Shown here piece after piece: positions 8,452 to 15,875 of a stretch of DNA of 64,000 bases (position 1 is the first letter of the stretch; every line of letters begins with the position of its first letter). Below the pieces are notes generated by a model that was not told where the DNA came from, ran no database searches, and saw nothing but the letters and a program-made list of their open reading frames with translations. Location: the NCBI GenBank assembly GCA_023382535.1, contig JAHDWA010000006.1:186001-250000 (forward strand), given 5' to 3'. The DNA is from Anaerolineae bacterium. GTDB taxonomy: Bacteria; Chloroflexota; Anaerolineae; 4572-78; J111. The translations under genes and the position numbers were made by a program.

Positions 8452-11400
8452 TCAATAATTGTACGCCTCCCGTTTCGCTGCCCGATAATTGGCGTTGAGC
8501 GCCGGCTCCAGCAGCACGATGGCCAGAATTCTCCGGGCCATGTGTGTGACCTCGTAGGCTTCCTCCGGCTGGAGCGACCTGCCCAAAATCCGCTCTTCCC
8601 GGTAGGACAGCCATTTTTTCATGACCTGATATCCCCCAATGGTATAACCCCACACCCTGAGTGGAATATTGGCCCAGTAGGCCACCTCGTTGAGAGAGAG
8701 ATCCACCGTCGTCTCGTCCAGCACTTGCGCCAATTGATCCAGGCTCAGGCCGAGCGCCGCCCCGCCCTTTTCGAAGGCGGCCCGCTCGTCGGCGGTGAAG
8801 GGGCGCTCCACAATCTGGCCCTGGCCGGGCATGGTCACGCCGTCGCGGCCCTCGTAGCCCCAGCCGGCGGTCACGGCCAAATCGGTGTTAGGGTCGAGCG
8901 AGCCGCCCCCTACCCGGCTGATAACGCCGACCGTTTTTAGCTCCGGGCGAATCGGGCCGGCGGTAACGCCGGGCACGGGCTTTTCCACGTCCAGCAGGCC
9001 GGCGATCTTTTGCCCCAGCTCCGCCGATTTTTGCAGCAGCTTGAGATTGTTGGGCAATGGAATGCGCGGCCAGTCCTGGCGCAGCGCCCCACCGTTTTCC
9101 TCGCGGTAGAGGGGGGCGTGAAGAAGGGCAATAATGTGATAAAACAAGTCAGGTGGGGTTGCTTTCAATTCCTCTAGGTAAGCCGCAGCTTTTCCACTCA
9201 GATTGGGCTTGATAGTGTAATCGCCAGTTTCAAATAGCGGAAGTTGTTTTTGGTTGGAAAGAAGATAAAGAGGGATACAACTTGCACCTCTATCCATCAA
9301 ATCTAAGCAGCCAGCACTTCTAATAACTTGTGGAGGCGACCATTCACGCCTGGGTTTCTGTTGGGATACCAGCCAGGTGTTTGTTTCAAATATGTGCTGC
9401 AAATAGTCTGGACGACTCCTATCAAGCAAATTTGTTTCAGACTCCCAATAGAGCCAACGTGTATCAAAAGGGCGATAGCAGTAGCGAATAATATGATGGG
9501 GTAGAAAACCACGCTGGAGGAGTTGATCTCGCACCTCTATCCCTCTGAATTGGGTTGTAACCTCCATTGCTTTAGGGGCAATTTGGCGCATCCGTTCATG
9601 GCTGATATTTGGATTGAAATACTGCTCCATCCGCCGCACCAGTCGAGCGCGGTCAAGGTCAACCACAACTTCGTCGCGACTTGTTTTGATACCTGGAAAC
9701 AACGTGGGTAAGATGTCAGGTAGTCGAGGCCAGGTAAGGTATTCAGCAGTTACGGCCCGGGGTTTCAGGGGAAGTCCCAATTTCAGGTCAGGTTGGAGAG
9801 GTTGAAAGTTTTGATTGAGGTTGTCCTGGCCCAGGCTCTCAAGGAGCGCGTCCCGCCGCTCGGCTGCCCGCGCCTGGTCCAAATCGCGGTAATAAATCTG
9901 GTCAGGTTCAGGAGTTTCGGCAGGAATCTCCGGCTCTTCCGGGTCAGTATCTTCCGTTCCATAAGAAGGCTGAAACGGCGACTCGCGCAGCACCTGGCGT
10001 TTGGTTTTGGCCGGTCTGCGCTTGAATTTGAGGATATTGGGACCACCCTCTTTTCTAACCAGCAGGCTGATGGCCGTTCCCACCTTGATGCCCGGTGAAG
10101 TACCCTGCATCGCAAAAACAGTTTCGCTGGTGCGGCCATCGGGCGCATATTCGGAAATAATGCGGTCGCCGTGGAGATTGTCTATCCAAATTTTGTCAAA
10201 CACCTCCAAGTAACGCTCGCGCATGCCGGTGAAGGACAGACCGTCGAGCCAGGAGTAATTGGAGATATAGCAGACCACGCCTTTGCCGCTGCGCTCGACG
10301 ATCTGGCGCTCGGCCAGGCGGAAGAAACGGACGTAGAGGTCGTTCAAGCCCTGGCCCTGCGGGGTGGGGGCAGCCCTGGTGGTGCGGTAGGCGTCGGTCA
10401 GGTCGCGCTCCTCGGCCACGGCCAGCCCGGCGAAGCCGTTGTAGGGCGGGTTGCCCAGCACGACCAGGATTTTGTGGTTCTGTTTGACGGCGTCGGCGGC
10501 GTCGCGCTCAGCTTCCAAGGCTGGCAGGAGCAGGTGCTGCTTGGGGTGATCGGGCGGGGCCCAGCCGGTCAGGGCGTTGGTCAGGTAGACGCCGGCCCGT
10601 TCGCCGTCGGCCAGCGGCGCGCCGAGGCTTTGGAAGAGCAGTCCCAATTGCAGGTGCGCAATGACAAAGGGTGCGGGCAGAATCTCAAAGCCGAAGACGC
10701 GCTCCAGGGCGGCCTTTTTGACACTGTAGGCGCTGAGGGCGTCGCTGCCCTGCTCGCGCTTGGTGGCGGCAATGCGCCGCAGCACTTCGACCAGGTAAGC
10801 GCCGGTGCCGCAGCACGGGTCAAGCACGTAGACCCCCTCGTCGGCCAGGCCATCGGCCAGGCCTAACTCTTCCCGCAGCACCGTGTCCACCCGGGCGACC
10901 ATGTACTGCACAATTTCCGGCGGGGTGTACCAGACGCCCAGCTCCTTGCGCAACTCCGGCGAGAAGGCTTGCAGGAACGGCTCGTAAAAGTACTGGATAG
11001 CCTGCCCGGCCTCGAAACGGCTGAAAAATTCGGCCCGGTCTACCCGGTTGAGGGTATCGCCGGTCCAGTTGAGGACTTCCGTCAGGTTCAGCCCCTGGCT
11101 GCCGATGCTACCGGGTTGGGCCAACTGCCCAAAGAGCGCCTGGATCATCGGCACGCGCAGATGCCAGGCAGCAATCCGCCAATCGAAGCGGTCCTGGCGG
11201 GCCGGGTTTTCGTTGTGCCAGAGCACCCAGGCCGAGAAGATGCCGTAAAAGAGCGTCTGGATCAGGGTCGAGTGGAAAAAGCGTGCTCCTCGGGAACCTT
11301 CAAAGGTTAATCCCAGTGCGTCTTCGAGGGCATCGCGGATATTGTTGAGGGCCATTTGCAGGGGCGATTCGGCAGCCAGACCTGGCAGGTCTTTAAGACC

Positions 11401-12042
11401 GGCCAGGTCGGCCTCAATCCGCCAATGGGCCTCGCGGGCGTAGGAGGCCAGAAACCAGGCCACTTCGGCGGGAGTGGTCAGCGGGGCGGGGCGGCGCATG
11501 ACCCGCTTGAGAAAGTCTAGCAGCCGGTCGCCATGCTGCTGGGCGGCGCCGCGGGGCTGGGCGGCTTCGGCCCAGAAGCCATCCTCGGTAGGGGCCAGGG
11601 CGTAACTTTCCAGTTCGACGGGCCGGCCCTGGGCGTCCAGGCCCATCAGCGCAAACTCGCGATAATTAGTGACCAGCACCTGGCGGTACTTGGCCAGGTA
11701 CTTGACCACCTGCAATCCATGAGCGATTTTGCGCAGGTCGGCGCTGGCGCTTTTGATTTCAATCGCGCCACGGCTGGGTGGGCTGCTGGGCAACAGGTAG
11801 ACCTCTGAAGTCTTGGCTGTTAAGGTGGATTTGGGAAACTGGTCGGCGGTGAAGAGGCCGCCATCGGGCAGGCCCGCGCCGATGTTTTTGAGATTCAGGA
11901 TGCAGCGCACTTTAGGCTTGAGCGTCTGGCCGACCTCGTCGAGAAGGTGAGCGAGGGGCGGGTAAAAAGAAGTTTCGGCCACGCCTGCGCCGGAAGCGTG
12001 GATAAGATACAGGCTTTGCAGGTAGGTTTCGAGTGGGTGCAT
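8452..12042 (-). CDS. Type IIG-like restriction-modification enzyme (nuclease + N6-adenine methyltransferase + specificity domain)
   Basis: This is a 1196-residue single-chain enzyme. The N-terminus has a PD-(D/E)xK nuclease signature: Pro59-Asp60 in LPDGGLF, then Glu95-Ile-Lys97 in IEIKS. A helical region follows, then the methyltransferase core with the S-adenosylmethionine motif LDPCCGTGAYLVE (about 408-420) and catalytic NPPY (about 530). The C-terminal half resembles the specificity domain of Type ISP enzymes (YRPFDTRWLYWE, SQQKPRREW). Unlike Type ISP enzymes there is no helicase between nuclease and methyltransferase, so a Type IIG organisation fits better. The methyltransferase should modify adenine and protect the site that the nuclease cuts. 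No separate specificity gene is nearby. No ribosome site precedes the ATG; a heptamer repeat lies there instead. Confidence 0.85.
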   Translation of the reverse strand: MHPLETYLQSLYLIHASGAGVAETSFYPPLAHLLDEVGQTLKPKVRCILNLKNIGAGLPDGGLFTADQFPKSTLTAKTSEVYLLPSSPPSRGAIEIKSASADLRKIAHGLQVVKYLAKYRQVLVTNYREFALMGLDAQGRPVELESYALAPTEDGFWAEAAQPRGAAQQHGDRLLDFLKRVMRRPAPLTTPAEVAWFLASYAREAHWRIEADLAGLKDLPGLAAESPLQMALNNIRDALEDALGLTFEGSRGARFFHSTLIQTLFYGIFSAWVLWHNENPARQDRFDWRIAAWHLRVPMIQALFGQLAQPGSIGSQGLNLTEVLNWTGDTLNRVDRAEFFSRFEAGQAIQYFYEPFLQAFSPELRKELGVWYTPPEIVQYMVARVDTVLREELGLADGLADEGVYVLDPCCGTGAYLVEVLRRIAATKREQGSDALSAYSVKKAALERVFGFEILPAPFVIAHLQLGLLFQSLGAPLADGERAGVYLTNALTGWAPPDHPKQHLLLPALEAERDAADAVKQNHKILVVLGNPPYNGFAGLAVAEERDLTDAYRTTRAAPTPQGQGLNDLYVRFFRLAERQIVERSGKGVVCYISNYSWLDGLSFTGMRERYLEVFDKIWIDNLHGDRIISEYAPDGRTSETVFAMQGTSPGIKVGTAISLLVRKEGGPNILKFKRRPAKTKRQVLRESPFQPSYGTEDTDPEEPEIPAETPEPDQIYYRDLDQARAAERRDALLESLGQDNLNQNFQPLQPDLKLGLPLKPRAVTAEYLTWPRLPDILPTLFPGIKTSRDEVVVDLDRARLVRRMEQYFNPNISHERMRQIAPKAMEVTTQFRGIEVRDQLLQRGFLPHHIIRYCYRPFDTRWLYWESETNLLDRSRPDYLQHIFETNTWLVSQQKPRREWSPPQVIRSAGCLDLMDRGASCIPLYLLSNQKQLPLFETGDYTIKPNLSGKAAAYLEELKATPPDLFYHIIALLHAPLYREENGGALRQDWPRIPLPNNLKLLQKSAELGQKIAGLLDVEKPVPGVTAGPIRPELKTVGVISRVGGGSLDPNTDLAVTAGWGYEGRDGVTMPGQGQIVERPFTADERAAFEKGGAALGLSLDQLAQVLDETTVDLSLNEVAYWANIPLRVWGYTIGGYQVMKKWLSYREERILGRSLQPEEAYEVTHMARRILAIVLLEPALNANYRAAKREAYNY

Positions 12043-12046
12043 GGTT

Positions 12047-12118
12047 CGTAAAGCGTAAGACGTATAGCGTAATGAATTTTGGCTACTTCCTTAGCAAATA
12101 GTTACGTATTACGTCTTA
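12047..12118. repeat. Heptamer array with inverted arms in the restriction-enzyme leader
   Basis: Units CGTAAAG, CGTAAGA, CGTATAG and CGTAATG (12047-12074) are answered by TTACGTA and TTACGTC (12102-12115) in inverted orientation. The arms can pair over about 17 nt. The array begins 4 nt from the start codon of the restriction-modification gene and occupies the place of a ribosome-binding site. Confidence 0.7.
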
Positions 12119-12172
12119 AGATTTTTTACGGAGAATCAAGGCTGGCAAAAGAGCCGTTCTCAGCGAGGTTTT

Positions 12173-12201
12173 ATGGTAAATACAAACCAGTTCTTTGTCA
12201 A
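12173..12201 (-). promoter_or_regulatory. Candidate promoter of the restriction-modification gene
   Basis: On the minus strand a perfect -35 TTGACA (12201-12196) is followed after exactly 17 nt by TACCAT (12178-12173, four of six). It would give a leader of about 125 nt containing the heptamer inverted repeat. The 490-nt gap 12043-12533 holds this promoter, a hairpin, two heptamer arrays and the plus-strand promoter, but no convincing full-size gene. Confidence 0.5.
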
Positions 12202-12207
12202 GAAAAT

Positions 12208-12233
12208 GGGGCGCTCTGTTTTTAGAGCGCCCC
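12208..12233. terminator. Perfect GC-rich hairpin
   Basis: GGGGCGCTCT (12208-12217) and AGAGCGCCCC (12224-12233) form a perfect 10-bp stem with a 6-nt loop. On the minus strand it is followed by ATTTTCTT, a weak U-tract, and it lies immediately upstream of the restriction-enzyme promoter, so it may insulate that gene from upstream transcription. On the plus strand no U-tract follows. Confidence 0.5.
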
Positions 12234-12257
12234 TTCTGGGAGAGAAAGGAGAACAAA

Positions 12258-12332
12258 ATGAAGGATAGAAGCAAGGAAACCAACCAACGATGTACCTTTA
12301 TTGTAACACCCCCAGGTTTGATTTCGGTTTGA
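12258..12332 (+). CDS. Possible 24-residue small open reading frame
   Basis: ATG at 12258 follows an AAGGAG ribosome site at ideal distance, and the frame runs 24 codons (MKDRSKETNQ...). It sits between the 12208-12233 hairpin and the plus-strand heptamer array. Only the good ribosome site supports it; no family is recognised and the length is within chance. Confidence 0.15.
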   Translation: MKDRSKETNQRCTFIVTPPGLISV

Positions 12333-12380
12333 GTGGGGGAACGAGTTCCTTAAATTTTTATGAGGGCAGGGTGAAGAAGG

Positions 12381-12470
12381 GGAGGATTGAGGGCTGGAGG
12401 GTTGGAAGGATGGAGGATTGGCTCTAAGGATATGTCCAATCCTCCCGTCTTCCACTCTTCTAATCCTCCA
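12381..12470. repeat. Heptamer array with inverted arms upstream of the pentapeptide gene
   Basis: Left units GGAGGAT, TGAGGGC, TGGAGGG, TTGGAAG, GATGGAG and GATTGGC (12381-12422) are followed by right units CCAATCC, TCCCGTC, TTCCACT, CTTCTAA and TCCTCCA (12436-12470). GGAGGATTGG (12412-12421) pairs perfectly with CCAATCCTCC (12436-12445). It ends 3 nt before the -35 region of the pentapeptide-gene promoter. Confidence 0.7.
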
Positions 12471-12473
12471 TAT

Positions 12474-12502
12474 TTTAAGATTTGGCGGAGTACCGGTATA
12501 AT
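12474..12502 (+). promoter_or_regulatory. Candidate promoter of the pentapeptide-repeat gene
   Basis: TTTAAG (12474-12479) is followed after 17 nt by a perfect TATAAT (12497-12502) preceded by CCGG. It lies 31 nt upstream of the chosen ATG. The -35 is weak, so the -10 probably carries most of the recognition. Confidence 0.5.
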
Positions 12503-12533
12503 CCGCCTAGCCTGCTATAAGGATAAAGATGAA

Positions 12534-13433
12534 ATGAGCACTGCTGAAGATGATGACCAATTCCCCGCGCCGATCTTAGACCGAGAGGCGCAGTATCGCC
12601 TGGCGCTGGCCTGGGCCGAGAATGGCCGCGAAGATGATCTGCATGGGTTTGATCTGAGCGGGCGAGATTTGACTTTGATTGATTTAGCCGGAGCCAACCT
12701 GGCCGAGGCTAATCTGAGCCACACTAAATTGGCCGGGGCGAACCTGGTTAGAGCCCAGTTGCCGGAGGCTGATTTAAGTGACACGATCCTGGTTGACGCC
12801 GACCTAACAAAGGCTAGCCTGGAACAAGCCCATCTGACCAGGGCGAACTTGCATCAGGCGCTGCTGACCCAAGCCAACCTGGCCGGGGCGCGGCTGAGTC
12901 TGGCTAATATGCTGGAAACCACTCTGATTGGGGCCAATCTGGCCGATGCCGACCTGCGCCTGGCGCAGTTAGGGAAAGCCAATTTGAAAGGGGTTGACCT
13001 GGCCGGGGCCAACCTGGCCGGGGCGGTGTTGGTCGAGGCTAATTTGGCCGGGGCCAGCCTGGTCGGGGCCAAAAATTTGACCGGGGCCAACCTGGAAAAG
13101 GCGAACTTAAGCCGGGCGAATATAACCAAGGTCAATCTGGCCGGCGCGTTTTTGGGCGAGGCGTTTATGGCCGAGGCCAATCTTACGGAAGCGAACCTGG
13201 CCGGCGCCTTTCTGGCCAAGGCTAAACTTACCCGCGCTAATTTAAGCAGGGCCAGCCTGGCTGGGGCGTTTATGGCTGGAGCTGTTTTGAATGGAGCCAA
13301 TCTGGCCGGGGCGATTTTGCGCGGCGCAGTGCTGGCTCGAGCGAATTTATTTGAGGCGAATCTCAACCGGGCCAGCCTCGAAGGGGCAATTTTGACCGGG
13401 GCCATTATGCCCGACGGGACAAAGCGGGAGTGA
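12534..13433 (+). CDS. Pentapeptide-repeat protein
   Basis: The protein has 299 residues. The ATG at 12534 is chosen because it follows AAGGAT and the TATAAT promoter; upstream in-frame codons lie inside the heptamer repeat. After about 35 helical residues (REAQYRLALAWAE) nearly the whole chain consists of A(D/N)LxX pentapeptides (GANLAEANLSHTKLAGANL and so on, over 45 units). These form a right-handed quadrilateral beta-helix. Some relatives mimic DNA and inhibit gyrase; most have no assigned role. No signal peptide or enzymatic domain is visible. It is monocistronic, with repeats on both sides. Confidence 0.85.
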   Translation: MSTAEDDDQFPAPILDREAQYRLALAWAENGREDDLHGFDLSGRDLTLIDLAGANLAEANLSHTKLAGANLVRAQLPEADLSDTILVDADLTKASLEQAHLTRANLHQALLTQANLAGARLSLANMLETTLIGANLADADLRLAQLGKANLKGVDLAGANLAGAVLVEANLAGASLVGAKNLTGANLEKANLSRANITKVNLAGAFLGEAFMAEANLTEANLAGAFLAKAKLTRANLSRASLAGAFMAGAVLNGANLAGAILRGAVLARANLFEANLNRASLEGAILTGAIMPDGTKRE

Positions 13434-13438
13434 GCGTT

Positions 13439-13537
13439 GGAAGATGGGGATAGAAGATAGAGGATGGAAGATGGCTGCTTGGATGAATTTGGAGCTATTA
13501 TTCCTTACTCCCTACTTTTTACTCCCTACTCCTTACT
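13439..13537. repeat. Heptamer arrays, purine-rich then pyrimidine-rich
   Basis: GGAAGAT, GGGGATA, GAAGATA, GAGGATG and GAAGATG (13439-13473) are followed, after a spacer, by CCTTACT, CCCTACT, TTTTACT, CCCTACT and CCTTACT (13503-13537), all in exact 7-nt register. It fills most of the gap between the pentapeptide and CPBP genes. Confidence 0.75.
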
Positions 13538-13554
13538 TCTCGGAATGATTGTTT

Positions 13555-14532
13555 ATGAATTTGATGTTTGATTCTAAAAACCATTTGTTTGAACTGGCTC
13601 GGTCAGGACAGCGGCTGCCGCATGGGGTGGTAGCGGTGCTTTTGAGCTTTGTGTTTGTGCTGGCCGCGCAGTTCTTGGGAGGAATTCCGGCCCTGCTTAT
13701 CATTGCTGCCCTATCAATGGCCGGGGCTGATCAGGAATCATTGGCTAATCCGGAGGCATTGGGACAACTGCTCCTGCCGGATACCGCCTTAGAGTTAACC
13801 CTGTTGTTGATCCTATCCTTTGCCCCACTTTTCTTGCTGCTCTGGGCCTGGCTGAAATGGTATGAAAAGCGTCCGTTTTGGACAATGGGCCTGGAAAGGT
13901 CAGGAGCGTGGTTCAAGTATCTGCGCGGCCTGCTGGTCGGCCTGGGGATGTTTGCGGTCTCGGTGGGGCTTTCGGCGGGATTGGGTTTTATGGCTTTTGA
14001 AGAGGGGACAGCCCAGCCGCAGGGTTTGGCAGCGTTAGGAGGTGTGCTGCTGGTCTTTCTGGGCTGGATGGTCCAGGGGCCGGCGGAGGAAGTTCTGGCC
14101 CGGGGCTGGCTGCTGCCGGTTATCGGAGCGCGATATAAACCATGGGGGGGGATAATTATTTCGGCGGTGGTTTTTGCCGTCTACCATTCTCTTAACCCAA
14201 ACGTCAGCCCGGTAGCCTTTCTGAATTTATTCTTGTTTGGCGTGTTTACGGCCTTTTATGTGTTGTCGGAGGGTAGCTTATGGGGTATCTTCGGCATCCA
14301 CACGGCCTGGAATTGGGCCCAGGGCAACCTCTTCGGATTGCAGGTCAGCGGGATACCGCCAGCCGCGGGAAGTCTTTTTAATTTGATGGAAGCGGGTCCG
14401 GATGTGGTCACTGGCGGTCCCTTTGGACCTGAAGGCGGGCTGGCCGTTACGGCTGTCCTGGTTGTCAGCACGGTATGGGTTTGGTGGGTCAACCGGCGAA
14501 GGGAAGCTAAAAAAATTGCGGATAAAGAATAG
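13555..14532 (+). CDS. CPBP-family intramembrane metalloprotease
   Basis: The protein has 325 residues with about eight hydrophobic segments. The family motifs lie in membrane helices: EExxxR-like GPAEEVLARG (Glu near 177-178), FxxxH in VFAVYHSL and HxxxN in IHTAWNWAQ. These form the metal site of CAAX-protease/bacteriocin-processing (CPBP, Abi) glutamic-type proteases. The start is the ATG at 13555; a TTG two codons earlier and an ATG three codons later are alternatives, and no strong ribosome site distinguishes them. Substrates of bacterial members are mostly unknown. Flanked by heptamer repeats, it appears monocistronic. Confidence 0.82.
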   Translation: MNLMFDSKNHLFELARSGQRLPHGVVAVLLSFVFVLAAQFLGGIPALLIIAALSMAGADQESLANPEALGQLLLPDTALELTLLLILSFAPLFLLLWAWLKWYEKRPFWTMGLERSGAWFKYLRGLLVGLGMFAVSVGLSAGLGFMAFEEGTAQPQGLAALGGVLLVFLGWMVQGPAEEVLARGWLLPVIGARYKPWGGIIISAVVFAVYHSLNPNVSPVAFLNLFLFGVFTAFYVLSEGSLWGIFGIHTAWNWAQGNLFGLQVSGIPPAAGSLFNLMEAGPDVVTGGPFGPEGGLAVTAVLVVSTVWVWWVNRRREAKKIADKE

Positions 14533-14560
14533 AAGATGGTGATTTGGTCATAGGCCAGGC

Positions 14561-14602
14561 TTCCAATCCTCCAGCCTTCCGGCCTTCCATCCCCTCCAAT
14601 CG
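14561..14602. repeat. Pyrimidine-rich heptamer array
   Basis: TTCCAAT, CCTCCAG, CCTTCCG, GCCTTCC, ATCCCCT and CCAATCG lie in 7-nt register. A short purine-rich partner (AGAAGATGG) begins at 14531, right after the CPBP stop. It ends 4 nt before the -35 of the MoxR promoter. The 267-nt gap 14533-14799 holds this array, the promoter and an untranslated leader. Confidence 0.6.
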
Positions 14603-14606
14603 CCCC

Positions 14607-14635
14607 TTGACAATCTGCGGCTTGCCAGCCATAAT
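14607..14635 (+). promoter_or_regulatory. Near-consensus sigma70-type promoter of the moxR-coxE unit
   Basis: Perfect TTGACA (14607-14612), a 17-nt spacer and CATAAT (14630-14635, five of six) give the best promoter match in the window. The predicted transcript has a leader of about 160 nt before the MoxR start at 14800; no known riboswitch was recognised in it. Confidence 0.7.
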
Positions 14636-14799
14636 ACCTCAACCTAGCTTAAACGAGCAGCCACAGCTAACTGGGCCAACCCCTGGCCAGTCAATTGGGC
14701 TTGATGCCCTCAATCTCTTCCCCCCCTTACTCCGATTTGTGCCCTCTTCGCCAGACGACCGGTTGCTGTGCGCTTACCCCCAGAGGAGAAAAAAATTGC

Positions 14800-15783
14800 A
14801 TGTCTGAAGCTACCACTAAAATCAAAGAACAATTAGCCGCCCAGCAGTATATTGCTTCCGACGAGATAACCACCGTCGTTTATCTGGCCGAGCAGTTGGG
14901 CAAACCGGTCCTCAGCGAAGGTCCTGCCGGGGTGGGCAAAACCGAACTGAGTAAAGCCTGGGCTGTCGCCACGAACCGCCGCCTCATCCGCCTGCAATGT
15001 TACGAGGGCTTGGACGAGACCAAGGCCCTGTATGAGTGGGAGTACGCCAAGCAGATGCTTTACACTCAACTGCTGCGCGACAAGCTGCAGGACGTAATTG
15101 GCAGCGTCAGCTCTTTGCGGGAGGCCGCCGACCGCATTGCCGCCGAAGAAGAGGTCTTTTTTTCCGAACGTTTTTTGCTGCCGCGCCCCCTGCTGCAAGC
15201 GCTGACGTCACCGGAGCCGGTGGTGCTGCTCATTGACGAAATTGACCGGGCCGATGTTGAGTTTGAAGCCTTTTTGCTGGAAGTGTTGAGTGACTTCCAG
15301 GTCAGCGTGCCGGAATTGGGCACCATCCAGGCCAAGCACCATCCCACCGTATTTCTGACCAGCAACAATACCCGCGAACTGAGCGAAGCGCTCAAACGGC
15401 GCTGCCTGTATCTCTTCCTCGACTATCCCGATGTTGAAGCCGAACTAAGTATTGTGCGTCTGAAAGTGCCAGATCTGGCTCCGCAGTTGGCCCGGCAGGC
15501 GGTCGAGCTGGTCCACCAACTGCGCGGTCTGGACTTGAAAAAGTCCCCGTCCATCAGCGAAACCCTCGATTGGGCCCGCGCCCTGGTGCAGTTAAACGCC
15601 AAGAACCTTGACGAAAAAACCGTGGAAACGACCATGACCGTCTTGCTCAAACATGAAACCGATATTATTCGGGCCAAGCGTGCGCTTTCACGCCGGGGAG
15701 CTAACGGGGGGGCGAGCAAACCCGGCCCGGGCGGCTTCGACCCGGATGAGTTTGGCAACTATCGCATATTGGGGAGAAAGTAA
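14800..15783 (+). CDS. MoxR-family AAA+ ATPase
   Basis: The protein has 327 residues. The ATG at 14800 follows GAGGAG. Walker A is GPAGVGKTE (about 41-49) and Walker B is VVLLIDEID (about 140-148), followed by sensor-1 TSNNTRE and an arginine-finger region ALKRRCLYLF. MoxR ATPases act as chaperones that insert cofactors or remodel partner complexes, typically together with a von Willebrand A protein. The next gene encodes exactly such a partner (CoxE-like), 92 nt downstream. The client enzyme is not in view. Confidence 0.88.
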   Translation: MSEATTKIKEQLAAQQYIASDEITTVVYLAEQLGKPVLSEGPAGVGKTELSKAWAVATNRRLIRLQCYEGLDETKALYEWEYAKQMLYTQLLRDKLQDVIGSVSSLREAADRIAAEEEVFFSERFLLPRPLLQALTSPEPVVLLIDEIDRADVEFEAFLLEVLSDFQVSVPELGTIQAKHHPTVFLTSNNTRELSEALKRRCLYLFLDYPDVEAELSIVRLKVPDLAPQLARQAVELVHQLRGLDLKKSPSISETLDWARALVQLNAKNLDEKTVETTMTVLLKHETDIIRAKRALSRRGANGGASKPGPGGFDPDEFGNYRILGRK

Positions 15784-15787
15784 AACG

Positions 15788-15829
15788 TAGCAAGTAACAG
15801 GTCGCAGAAATCTACGCCATACGCAACAC
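15788..15829. repeat. Weak heptamer array between moxR and coxE-like genes
   Basis: GTAGCAA, GTAACAG, GTCGCAG, AAATCTA, CGCCATA and CGCAACA occur in 7-nt register in the 92-nt gap. Match quality is lower than at other sites; the placement and register make it a likely family member. Confidence 0.4.
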
Positions 15830-15875
15830 GTTTCAAGCCGGCTGTGAATAGCGTGTCATTTTAAGGAGGGTAGTT

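Noticed and set aside
8452..12042. Classification as Type ISP restriction enzyme
   Set aside because: The C-terminal domain is similar, but no helicase motifs lie between nuclease and methyltransferase and the length is too short.
12854..13405. Minus-strand frame of 183 codons with Ala/Leu/Arg repeats
   Set aside because: It mirrors the pentapeptide repeats on the plus strand; repetitive codons keep it open.
12534..13433. Periodic DNA suggestive of a CRISPR-like or satellite array
   Set aside because: The 15-nt period comes from pentapeptide codons of a normal gene.
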